Positions 10,371 through 19,247 of a stretch of DNA of 64,000 nt are shown one piece after another. This DNA is from Triparma columacea (lineage: Eukaryota > Sar > Bolidophyceae > Parmales > Triparmaceae), in contig BRYA01001530.1 in assembly GCA_030267965.1 (NCBI GenBank), forward strand, positions 38,878 through 102,877, in the 5' to 3' direction. Within the stretch, counting starts at the first letter, position 1. Each line of letters opens with the position of its first letter. The notes beneath the pieces are model-generated. The model saw only the letters and a list, made by a program, of their open reading frames with translations, was not told where the DNA came from and did no database searches. Position numbers and translations under genes: made by a program.

Positions 10371-12095
10371 ATGAGTGAGTTAGACTTTGCTAATGGTGAT
10401 GAGTATAATGATGATGATGGTGATGAGTATGGTGATGACGATAGTGATGACTATGAAATCCCAGCTGGGTACTATCCCCTTCCCAAAACAGCAGTATACT
10501 CTGGCGTAGAGTGCTTCGGTCACAACGATGAACTCACAGAGGTGACTTTTGCAGAGGGAGTGACGAAGATTGGCGACGAAACTTTCAGGAATTGCTCCTC
10601 CCTCACGGCCATCACAATCCCAGACGGAGTGACGGAGATTGGCGAACAAGCCTTCTGGGGATGCTCCTCCCTCACGGCCATCAGCATCCCGGACGGAGTG
10701 ACGACGATTAACGATTGGTCCTTCTCTGAATGCTCCTCCCTCACGGCCATCACAATCCCAGACGGAGTGATGAAGATTGGCGAATGCGCCTTCTGGGGAT
10801 GCTCCTCCCTCAAGGCCATCACCATCCCGGATGGAGTGACGATGATTGGCAATGCCGCCTTCGAAGACTGCTCCTCCCTCACGGTCATCACCATCCTGGA
10901 CGGAGTGACGAAGATTGGCGAAGAAGCCTTCTCTGGATGCTCCTCTCTCACAACCATCACAATCCCGGACTCAGTGACGATGATTGGCGAAGACGCCTTC
11001 AGGGGATGCTCCTCCCTCACGGCCATCACCATCCCTGACGGAGTGACAACGATTGGCGAATCCGCCTTCTACGGATGCTCTTCCCTCATGGCCATCATAA
11101 TCCCGGATGGAGTGACGATAATTGGCGAGGAAGCCTTCGAATTCTGCTCCTCCCTCACGGCCATCACAATCCCGGACGGAGTTACGACGATTGGCAAGGG
11201 CACCTTCCAGGGATGCTCCTCCCTCACGGACATCACCATCCCGGACGGAGTGACGATGATTGACAATGAAACCTTCAAGATGTGCTCCTCCCTCACGGCC
11301 ATCACCATCCCGGACGGAGTGACGGAGATCGGCGACTCGGCCTTCAGGGAATGCCGTTCCCTCGCATCCATCACCATCCCGGACGGAGTGACAACCATTG
11401 GCAATTACGCCTTCGACGGATGCTTCTCTCTCACGGCCATCACAATTCCGGACAGAGTGACGACACTTGGCAATTACGCCTTCGACGGATGCATTTCCCT
11501 CACGGCCATCACCATCCCGGACTCAGTGACGGAGATTGGCAACTTGGCCTTCAAAGATTGCTTCGCCCTGACGAAACTCATTCTATCTCCTGCCGTTTCC
11601 ATCGGTGAAGACTGCTTCTTGAACTGCACTGCCCTTATCACTGCCGCTGCTGATAAAAATATGCCGACTGTCTCGGACCTTCTCCATTACAGGTGGTACC
11701 GCAATGTCGCTGTGATCGAACGCGTCAACGCTCTTCTGTGCCTCAAGGGAACCTGGGATCACGTGGAGAATCAACCCAGTGGACCGGATAGTCTGAAGGA
11801 GAAGGAAATGGACGGAGTTGAAGGCCCCAGGGCAAAGGCCAAGAATGGGAGTGGGGGGGAGCAGGGAGGTGGGGGTGAATGGGGAGGGGAAGGGGAAGGG
11901 GAGGGGGAAGGGGAGGAGGGCGACGAGAGCACAATTGTTGGCGTTAAGTGCAAGCTTGAACAAGCAAGGGGAGAGGTTTTGAGGTTGGAGGCTAGGCTCA
12001 GGGTACTCAAGGGTGACGAGCGAAAGCTGAGGGCTACTCCGGCACGTGAGAAGATGCCGAACGTTTTGTGGAGAGAAATTCTGGAGTTTCTGTAA
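10371..12095 (+). CDS. BspA-type leucine-rich repeat (LRR_5) protein with coiled-coil tail
   Basis: A single-exon, 574-residue protein. Residues 1-30 are D/E/Y-rich. Residues ~58-425 hold 16 repeats of 23 residues with consensus VTxIGExAFxGCSSLTAITIPDG, the LRR_5/BspA type known from Treponema, Trichomonas and stramenopile algae. Most repeat units also stay similar at DNA level (69-bp period), pointing to recent tandem expansion or gene conversion. Residues ~490-520 are G/E-rich, then a short coiled coil (LEQARGEVLRLEARLRVLKG) and a hydrophobic NVLWREILEFL end. No signal peptide is visible, so it is probably intracellular and a protein-binding scaffold. Its partner is unknown. Confidence 0.88.
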   Translation: MSELDFANGDEYNDDDGDEYGDDDSDDYEIPAGYYPLPKTAVYSGVECFGHNDELTEVTFAEGVTKIGDETFRNCSSLTAITIPDGVTEIGEQAFWGCSSLTAISIPDGVTTINDWSFSECSSLTAITIPDGVMKIGECAFWGCSSLKAITIPDGVTMIGNAAFEDCSSLTVITILDGVTKIGEEAFSGCSSLTTITIPDSVTMIGEDAFRGCSSLTAITIPDGVTTIGESAFYGCSSLMAIIIPDGVTIIGEEAFEFCSSLTAITIPDGVTTIGKGTFQGCSSLTDITIPDGVTMIDNETFKMCSSLTAITIPDGVTEIGDSAFRECRSLASITIPDGVTTIGNYAFDGCFSLTAITIPDRVTTLGNYAFDGCISLTAITIPDSVTEIGNLAFKDCFALTKLILSPAVSIGEDCFLNCTALITAAADKNMPTVSDLLHYRWYRNVAVIERVNALLCLKGTWDHVENQPSGPDSLKEKEMDGVEGPRAKAKNGSGGEQGGGGEWGGEGEGEGEGEEGDESTIVGVKCKLEQARGEVLRLEARLRVLKGDERKLRATPAREKMPNVLWREILEFL

Positions 12096-12576
12096 ACTCA
12101 ATACTAGATGATTATACGTTTGAACTCTTGAGTGTATAGTCAGATAGCATCGAACCAATCGGAGAGAAAGAATCGGATCATAATACTAGATGATAATACG
12201 TTATACGTTTGAACTCTTTGTTGTTGAATCAATCGTTCAATTGTTTTATCTGAGACACCCACAACAACCAAAGCCAATGTCTGCCCTGGGTTTGAGGCCA
12301 AAAAAAGAGGGTGAGATTGAAGGTTTAGTGGTTTTTAGCGTGTGTATGGGGCAGTGCGGTCTTAATATCGTAGTGTTATGTGCATATTTGAGTCTTATAT
12401 TGGGTTTGATTGAGTTATATGGTATATATTGGCACTTCCCTCACGGCCTTGGACGATGGGTGCTCAGGGAATATGTGGATATTATGTGGATAATACGATA
12501 TTAAAATACATTCTGTAGATTTTTAGGACTAACACATACGTACACATTCAGTATACACACCAAATAGAACGTTATC
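12096..12576. other. Intergenic region with a short direct repeat
   Basis: AT-rich DNA between two same-strand genes. The words TACTAGATGAT and ATACGTTTGAACTCTT occur about 80 bases apart (near 12104-12128 and 12185-12219), forming an imperfect direct repeat just after the LRR stop codon. Nothing in it looks coding. Confidence 0.5.
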
Positions 12577-13122
12577 ATGTCAAACGACGATAAAAAGGTC
12601 AAAAAGGACAAGAAGGAGAAGAAGTCCAAGAAGGAGAAGCAGGATACCAGCATGACCGATACACCACCCGCGCCTCCCTCTGCTGAGAAGGCGGAGAAGG
12701 CCTCAGAGAAGGCCCCTGTTGTGGAGTATGAGGAGAGGATCAAGGCTGTCAATTGCATATCGACCCCCCTTGCATCCAAGAAGACTACCAAGAAGGTTCA
12801 CAAGCTGGTGAAGAAGGCGAGCGGGGCTAAGTGGATGAGGAGGGGAGTCAAGGAGGTCGTCAAGGGCTTAAGGAAGGGGGAGAAGGGGGTGGCTGTGATT
12901 GCTGGGGACATCTACCCCATCGATGTCATCTCGCACCTCCCCGTCCTTCTCGAGGAGGCCGAGGTCCCTTACATCTTCGTCCCATCCAAGGTCGAGCTCG
13001 GGGCGGCAGCGAGCACCAAGAGACCCACCAGCTGCGTCCTGTTGAGGGAGCCAAAATCTGGCTTTGATGCTATGGACTTGTGGAATGACGTCAAGGGCGC
13101 TGTGGCGAGTGAGGGCAAGTGA
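12577..13122 (+). CDS. NHP2: H/ACA ribonucleoprotein subunit NHP2 (L7Ae family)
   Basis: A single-exon, 181-residue protein. Residues 1-50 are a Lys-rich then Pro/Ala-rich extension. The L7Ae/NHP2 RNA-binding domain follows, with RRGVKEVVKGLRKGEKGV, VIAGDIYPIDVISHLPVL, VPYIFVPSKVELGAAA and STKRPTSCVLL, all characteristic of NHP2 rather than ribosomal L7Ae or 15.5K/SNU13. NHP2 sits in H/ACA snoRNPs that pseudouridylate rRNA and in telomerase RNP, in the nucleolus. It ends 65 bases from the convergent downstream gene. Confidence 0.93.
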   Translation: MSNDDKKVKKDKKEKKSKKEKQDTSMTDTPPAPPSAEKAEKASEKAPVVEYEERIKAVNCISTPLASKKTTKKVHKLVKKASGAKWMRRGVKEVVKGLRKGEKGVAVIAGDIYPIDVISHLPVLLEEAEVPYIFVPSKVELGAAASTKRPTSCVLLREPKSGFDAMDLWNDVKGAVASEGK

Positions 13123-13187
13123 GCAGGAGAAGGGGGGGCTGGACGTGTAATATAAGGCTTGGTTGTGGCAATGAAGTGCATTCTATT

Positions 13188-14227
13188 CTATTTATTGTCC
13201 CCGTACAACTCCACAATCACTTCGGCAGCACGCCCTGGGTCCAGCGTCGAAAGCTTGCTCAACCGAGAGGAGATATCTGCGGCCGTTTTTTGTCTTGTAT
13301 CCTTCCCGCCCCCAGCAGCCTCCATCGCCTCCTGGTGGTCCCTGCGGTCCTTGACCTCGGAGTAAATTTGATCGAAAAGCTTGTCCTTGTGGCTCCGCTC
13401 ATCGACATGAGCTGGGGCGTAAGGTTTGGCGAGGGGGTCAACGCCGCCGTTCAACCTCGCGCGGCGGACAGCTCGGGCCTCGTCGATCCTCCTTTGCTCC
13501 GCCGCCCTCTGTCTAACCTCCGACGGGACCGGGCCCACGGGATGGGTGAGCTCATTGGGCAAAGCTCGGCCGCCCTTGTGGGTGAAAACTTCGCTGAGCC
13601 TGTCCTTCTCAGCCTCGGCGCTGTATGCGTTCATATTGAGGGGGCGGTAAGCAGACTGGCGCATCTCCGCGTCGTCTATTGCCTGCCGGCAGTCGTCTGC
13701 AGCCCTTCTCTTTGGGATAAAGTCCACAGGGGCAAAGGTGTAGGGAGACTTCTTTTCGAACTTTGGGACGTTGACGGAAAGTGCCTTGGATTTGTTCACG
13801 TGGGTTCTGCGGGGGTCGGCATTATTCGCCTTGCCGGTGGGGTGCCACCCAGCTGTGTGCATAGGCCCCTTCTTCTTCTTCTTTATGGTAGGGTATGATA
13901 TTTGGGGCTTGTATTGGCCGCCGTAGAGCTGGGTGGGGTGGAGGGTGGCGGAGTGGGAGGGGAGGTGAGGGGGGTGAGGAGGGGTGTGTGTGTGTGGGGG
14001 GGGGGGACGGAGGGGAGGAGTGGGGGAGGCGGGAGGCTCACCTTGGCCAGGAGCCTCCCCGCTTCATTGTCATTTCCAAAAGCCCTCCATGACTCTTCGT
14101 TGGGGTGAGAGTTCTGATTCGCAGCGTTCTGGACATGTTGATTGTACTGAGTCGGTGTAGATGATGAACCTATCGCATCACCATGCAATTTCTGCATCTG
14201 CTTGATGCGAGCTGGGAGAGAGGCCAT
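13188..14227 (-). CDS. UPF0193 (EVG1/C22orf23)-like protein
   Basis: Two exons, 14227-14042 and 13928-13188, join in phase 0 to give 308 residues. The join reads LLAK|LYGGQYKPQISYPTIKKKK. The C-terminal part, IYSEVKDRRDHQEAMEAAGG followed by KDTRQKTAADISSRLSKL, resembles the conserved end of the UPF0193/EVG1 family (an ERR-x-F-x-DMEALGxGK-type motif then a helix). That family is largely confined to ciliated organisms. The rest is basic and Arg-rich, with no transmembrane segment. The function is unknown. The gene model is firm, the family name only moderately so. The 113-nt intron is almost pure C-run and G/T repeat in the coding sense. Confidence 0.6.
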
Positions 14228-15597
14228 GGTAAACTTGGGGAGGGGGAGGCGAGGGAGGGGAGAGAGAGAGTGAGAGGGGGAGGAGGGATACGGGGGCGGG
14301 AGGGGTAGGGTGGGGTTGGCGTACGTGAAAGAATGAAAGCTTTGCTGTTCTCTCCTTATTTTAATTTTGTAGGATTGGCCTTTTAACGGGCAACTTCAGG
14401 TTTGAGAGAGAAAAAGAGTGTCGTTCATGGCAAAATGAGTAGCAGAGGGGGGGAGGAGGGAGAGTAGGGATGATGGGGGTGTGGGCGGTGAACTTTCGGC
14501 GAGCCCGCGACGCGGCAATTGTGAGATATTGGAGTTAAAAAAAATCTCGCTGGGAAAATGCAGCTAATAATAAGCAAATTAATGCATGAAAATCTATATT
14601 GTACTTTTTCAACTGTATTTATTCAATAATTTAAATTTCGACTATCCTGAAATATAAAATCAAAATTCTATTTTGCTAAATTCATATATTCTTCAATTTA
14701 AGCCTTGAAATTTATTCAGTTTCAAATTAGATATTATTAATTGCACATATGATTAAGTCAAATCATTTAAACTCAAAATGAAAATTTACGTAACTTTTCA
14801 CAATTGTATATTTGAATTCTATTAACAATGTTGAAAATTTAAATTTGATTAATATAATATGTATATACTTTGTAAGTGATTTGAGTGATAAAATCATCAT
14901 TTTCAGCCGGTGCAGCCGGATGGGTTATGAATAATTAGGGAAAGGGTTGAGGGCATCCACCTCCGCAATCTCCAACCTCGTCGGAGCGGGAGAGAGTTTT
15001 ACGTGGGATGTTGTCCGGGTATTGAAGCGTTGTTTGCAACGAGATGGACTATAAGGGTTGATTGGGGGGAGGGTTGAAGTCGAGGTCGAGGGGCGGGTTC
15101 CTTGGGGGGTGTCATGACGCATTTTTCTCAAACAAAGTGGGGTCTACGGGTGCGATCTTAATGATATTTCTTCAATTCAGTTTCCATATGAGCGCAAACT
15201 ATTGCTATTGCGAATTCTTTACAACATCTAGAGAAGTCAGCCGAGAAAACGATAAGCCAAGAGTGATTTTTTGTAATCCAATGCAGTCCTAAATTTCATT
15301 ATTCCCGTCACGCGTCGTCGTTGCCGCTTCTCTCCCCCCCTCAGAGCTCCGGTACGGCACAATCTCTTTCCCTTAGATTTATTTCCCTTCCTAACCCCCT
15401 CCCATTTCCTCCATTCAGACAAAAGGAAAGAAAAATCAGCTTTGAATTAAACTTGTTCTCGTTCGTTTCCAGTTCTCGCTGTGCAGCTATGCCCCGCCCC
15501 CTCCACCCGGTACTCGATCCGGCGTGTTCAGCATTGCCCTTTTCATTCTCCATAATCCCCTCTGTGCATCCCCCAATGTCCCATCCCCAACAGTCTC
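14228..15597. other. Gene-free region with AT-rich island
   Basis: No supportable coding sequence in 1370 bases. Four parts can be seen: G/A-rich DNA to 14510; a sharply AT-rich island (about 14520-14905, mostly A/T words such as AATTTAAATTT); a mixed stretch with G-runs at 15065-15115; and C/T-rich sequence near 15330-15600. Short open frames here lack protein-like composition. Confidence 0.5.
14520..14905. other. AT-rich island
   Basis: A block of roughly 385 bases composed overwhelmingly of A and T, in a window whose genes are about half G+C. It has sharp edges, no open frame and no obvious tandem period. Low-GC stretches act as centromeres or plasmid-maintenance sequences in diatoms, but this block is shorter than those. 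Function is unknown. Confidence 0.6.
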
Positions 15598-16713
15598 CTA
15601 CTCGCAGTTGAGGTCGCGGACAGCCAGTGGAGTCTTCGGCTTGCACTTCTCAAGCTTCTCGATCTTCCCCTGCGCCTCGGCGAACTGAGCCTTCACCTCG
15701 GACAACTGAGCCTTCACCCCGGACAAATGAGCCTTCAGCGTAGTGACCTCAGCCCTCAAAGGGGCCTGAACCTCCTCTACTGCAGCCTCAGCCTGGTGAA
15801 GGGTCACGGTGTTCCCGGCGATCGTCCTCTGCGCCTCGGTCAACTGAGCCTTCAGCGTAGTGTTCTCAGACCTCAGCGTAGTGTTCTCAGAACTCAAAGT
15901 GGCCACCTTCTCTACTGCAGCCTCAGCCTGGTGAAGGGTCACGGTGTTCCCGGCGATCTTGCGAGCATCCTGCTCCTTGATGAGATCAGTGTTCACGGCG
16001 ACCTGCCCCTTGACCTCGGCGACCTCCCCCTTGACCACGGCGAGTTCGCCCTTGACCACGGCGACTTCGCCCCTGAGTTCTTCATGTTTGTCCTGCTGTT
16101 GGGTAGCAAGGAAATCGAGCCTTTGGACCCTGGCAAGCATATTGGGCAACGCCTCCTGAAAAATGGCGCGAGATTTCGCATCCTCCTTCTCCTCGTTTGC
16201 CTCGATCCTCGCACTGAGGGAATCAAATTCTTCCTTCAGGGCCACAATGATATCCTCCGATTCCTTCATCTTGCCCTGAATGTAGTCCCTGTTATTCTCG
16301 GCAAGCCCCTTAGCTTTGGTGAGGGCGACCAACTCGGTCTGCTTCGTAACCAGCCTGCTGTCAAGTTTCGTAAGGTCATCTTCCTGTTCAGTCCTGTTGT
16401 TGTAGGTCCTGAGTTTGCTTCCAATCATGACCTTGAGATTCCCGGTGGGCATGGCTTCGCGAATGCGTTTCATGGACAGGACATCTTCACTGATGCGCTT
16501 CTTCTTGTTTGAGCATTTGTCGTCGAGGATTTTGTAGTTTTTGACAGCTAGTTCCATCTTCTGCTGTCTTACGGCATCTCTTTGAAGTGTCTTGTTGACT
16601 TCCCTGACTGTATCCGGCCAAGTTTTCAACTTGACGTCATGGCTGGAGTTGGCGGAGGACACCTGCTTGTTGTTGCGAAGGTTGTTAACGAAGGCATTAT
16701 GAGATTTGCTCAT
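15598..16713 (-). CDS. Coiled-coil protein with internal tandem repeats
   Basis: A single exon of 371 residues from the ATG at 16713. Residues ~50-190 are charged helix with K/E/R heptads. Residues ~214-240 repeat a 7-residue unit four times (GEVAVVK, GELAVVK, GEVAEVK, GQVAVNT). The 17-residue unit KIAGNTVTLHQAEAAVE occurs twice (once as TIAGN...), flanking LRSENTTLRSENTTLK. The tail repeats LSGVKAQ-LSEVKAQ. The whole protein looks like a continuous coiled coil lengthened by small in-frame duplications. No family was recognised; a cytoskeletal or scaffold role would only be a guess. Its 5' side abuts the C-rich repeats at 16758. Confidence 0.75.
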   Translation of the reverse strand: MSKSHNAFVNNLRNNKQVSSANSSHDVKLKTWPDTVREVNKTLQRDAVRQQKMELAVKNYKILDDKCSNKKKRISEDVLSMKRIREAMPTGNLKVMIGSKLRTYNNRTEQEDDLTKLDSRLVTKQTELVALTKAKGLAENNRDYIQGKMKESEDIIVALKEEFDSLSARIEANEEKEDAKSRAIFQEALPNMLARVQRLDFLATQQQDKHEELRGEVAVVKGELAVVKGEVAEVKGQVAVNTDLIKEQDARKIAGNTVTLHQAEAAVEKVATLSSENTTLRSENTTLKAQLTEAQRTIAGNTVTLHQAEAAVEEVQAPLRAEVTTLKAHLSGVKAQLSEVKAQFAEAQGKIEKLEKCKPKTPLAVRDLNCE

Positions 16714-16757
16714 GGTCTAGAAAAATTAGTTGGTTTTGGGCCAAAAACCAAACGGTC

Positions 16758-17186
16758 GTTTTGCGTCGGGGCCAAACCGGGCACATCCGGACTTCAGCGC
16801 CGGTTACAGGCTCTCCCTCAAACAATGTTTTTGCGCACGGTAAACAACCGATTACTTCTGCTCTTGCCTTCCCCCCCCTCTCAGCCTCCCCCCCCCCGCC
16901 CCTTCTCCCCTCCCCCCCCCCCCAGCTGTTAAACTGACCTTCTCTATCTGTCCTTCAAGTCCCCTCCTCAAGCCTTCCCCAGCCTTCCCTAGCCTTCCCC
17001 GAACGCCCCCCCCCCCCTTCCCCGCTCAACTCCCCCCCACCCCCCCACCCACCCCCAACAGACTCCTTCCAAGCCCCTCCTTCCCCAAGGGTCCGCGGAA
17101 CGGGTGTGGGGGAGTCAGAAGATACGAAAAAGGAGAAAAGTCGTGTAGCGGGAAAGATGCGATGGGTAGCGGCGTGAAGGGCTGAA
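16758..17186 (+). repeat. C-rich repeat, copy 1
   Basis: About 430 bases that recur 503 bases downstream with very few differences. It begins GTTTTGCGTCGGGGCC, contains AAACAATGTTTTTGCGCACG, then long C-runs, and ends with GATGGGTAGCGGC. It starts 45 bases upstream of the coiled-coil gene's ATG. No terminal inverted repeats or transposase were found. Confidence 0.85.
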
Positions 17187-17260
17187 GGAGGGGCGCCGCC
17201 CACACAAATGCCAAAAAAAAAATCATAAACCAGTTCATTTCAGTTAATTTCTCATGTTCC

Positions 17261-17686
17261 GTTTTGCGTCGGGGCCAAACCGGGCACATCCGGACTTCAG
17301 CGCCGGTTACAGGCTCTCCCTCAAACAATGTTTTTGCGCACGGTAAACAACCGATTACTTCTGCTCTTGCCTTCCCCCCCCTCTCAGCCTCCCCCCCCCT
17401 GCCCCTTCTCCCCTCCCCCCCCCCAGCTGTTAAACTGACCTTCTCTATCTGTCCTTCAAGTCCCCTCCTCAAGCCTTCCCCAGCCTTCCCCAGCCTTCCC
17501 CGAACGCCCCCCCCCCCCTTCCCCGCTCAACTCCCCCCCACCCCCCCACCCACCCTCAACAGACTCCTTCCAAGCCCCTCCTTCCCCAAGGGTCCGCGGA
17601 ACGGGTGTGGGGGAGTCAGATGATATGAAAAAGGAGAAAAGTCGTGTAGCGGGAAAGATGCGATGGGTAGCGGCCTGAAGGCTTGA
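17261..17686 (+). repeat. C-rich repeat, copy 2
   Basis: Second, nearly identical copy in the same orientation, separated from copy 1 by about 75 bases of unique sequence. It ends ~50 bases before the stop codon of the ankyrin-MYND gene. Copies differ mainly in homopolymer length and a few substitutions, so the duplication is recent. Confidence 0.85.
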
Positions 17687-17739
17687 ATTGAAATCATCCG
17701 TTCATTTCACAAACCATAATTTACACTCTGATCCATTCC

Positions 17740-18878
17740 TCATTTCTTCTTGCCCCTGCCCTTCCTTCCTTTCTTGCCCTTCCTTCCCGTCGCAGTTGTT
17801 CCGTCCTCTCTCTCCACCACCGCTGCTCCCGCCGCCGCTCCCTTCCCTGTCTTATGCCTCTCCTTGACCATCGCCTCACTCTCCCCCCTTTCGTTCAGCG
17901 GTCCCGTGCATAGCACCCTGTGCTCCCTCCAGTGCTTGATCTGACACTCCTTCGAGCAGTAAGCGACAGTGCGGCAGGGACACATAAGGAGCTTGTCGCG
18001 CTCCTTGGCAGTTAGAGCCTCGCAAACCTCGCAGCAGAAGGGACGGCCTTGAAGGTAATGTTTCGTGATGTTGGCGATTGTAGGATCGTGATAGGAAGAA
18101 GGGCGCCAATTGGATTCGTCTCGAACTACGTCGGAATCAGGCTTTCCGAGATGAAGAAATGTTGTGAACATCTTTATTGCGACATCTCTACTAAGAATAG
18201 TGTGTTCTCCTTTGCACGCGTGGAGGCAATAATAAAACACATCATCCACGTCGTTGGTGGTTGGGATAGCACCACGCGTGAGAAACAGCCTGCATATGTC
18301 GTGTTTTCCAAAACAGACAGTAACAGTAAGTGGTGAATGAACACGTCCATCAAAAACCACTGTCTTGTTCACATTTGCTCCATGATCGAGAAGTGCTATG
18401 GCCTGATCAATGTGTCCCCTTTCAGCAGCAAGCATCAAAAGGTTGTAAATGCCTTCCGCCACCCCTTCGACTCGTAGGTCCATATTAGGGTCAAGTCCAT
18501 GTTCTAAGAGCAATCTCAAGATTGTTGAATTGTCACTATGAATCATTGATGTATCTGCGGCAAAGTGCATGGCTTCCTTGTTGTTGAAGCCGGCTTCTAA
18601 GGTAAGCTTGACCATCTCAACATTCTGGTGGAGAGAGGCGATAGAGAGGACTGAACCTATCCTCAATGGATAACCTTCATCAACAAGCATTTTATAAACG
18701 CCTAATAAAACCTCAGGACCTGTTCCTTGGCATACCCCTTGATGCGATCCCAGTCTTCTTCTATAGCCCAATCTAAGCACAACTGCTGACCGTCTGACAA
18801 ATCGTCCTTACTATGTACTGTCACATTTGTGGTCTCTGATGAATTGTGTGACGATTGTACCTCTGATTGGGATTCCAT
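17740..18878 (-). CDS. Ankyrin-repeat / MYND zinc-finger protein, frameshifted near the N-terminus
   Basis: The main frame, 18780-17740, encodes ankyrin-type repeats (MLAAERGHIDQAIALLDHGA; RLLLEHGLDPNMD) and then a MYND zinc finger with all ligands: CCEVCEAL, CPCRTVAYCSKECQ, and KHWREHRVLC. The tail is K/R/G-rich. No ATG opens this frame. The natural start at 18878 (MESQSEVQSS, followed by LCLDWAIEEDWDRIKGYAKEQ) lies in another frame that stops at 18702. The two frames overlap at 18780-18702, and no GT-AG intron I tried restores phase. A GGGG run in the overlap is one candidate indel site. It could be a decaying gene, an assembly error or true frameshifting. MYND-ankyrin proteins typically mediate protein-protein contacts. 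Confidence 0.75.
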
Positions 18879-19169
18879 TTTTGAGCGAATCTACCCCAAG
18901 TGTAAGTTTATAGCGAGAAATTACGATGTGAAAGTGATCCAGAAAGGCTTGAAAGTACTCCACTTAGTCAGAAGTGTCGTGTAGGTGCTAATATTGGAGT
19001 CCACCTCTGAGAAAGTTTCATCCTTGGAAGCAGAAGTCCAGAAGTCGAAGGAGGGGACAAAATTAGTTGGTGAAATACGAAATTGTTCATTCTCACGCTA
19101 ATCGCATAAAATATAAGCAATTTGATGTATATCGAAGTCTGATCGATTGCTTATAGCCGACGTAGTACT

Positions 19170-19223
19170 GTAAACAACAGATTGCTTCTGCTCTTGCCTC
19201 CCCCCCCCTCTCAGCCTCCCCCC
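19170..19223 (+). repeat. C-rich repeat, partial third copy
   Basis: GTAAACAACAGATTGCTTCT and the following CTCTTGCC plus C-runs match the middle of the two 16758/17261 copies in the same orientation. The match runs into the assembly gap at 19224, so its right end is unknown. It lies at the 3' end of ECM29. Confidence 0.7.
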
Positions 19224-19247
19224 NNNNNNNNNNNNNNNNNNNNNNNN
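19224..19247. other. Assembly gap (24 N)
   Basis: A run of N between C-rich flanks, at the predicted 3' end of the ECM29 gene. The true length is unknown, and the stop codon of ECM29 may be hidden here. Confidence 0.95.

Noticed and set aside
10520..11608. Several open frames antisense to or out of frame with the LRR gene
   Set aside because: They are periodic reflections of the 69-bp repeat and have no independent support.
12190..12504. Open frame after the LRR gene
   Set aside because: AT-rich intergenic DNA, no homology, no splice context.
14925..15611. Short open frames around the AT-rich island
   Set aside because: Composition follows local C/T or G/A bias; no domain or start context.
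17026..17623. Open frames inside the C-rich repeats
   Set aside because: Dominated by Pro/Gly/Ser from homopolymers; treated as repeat, with a possible coding relic mentioned only as a hypothesis.
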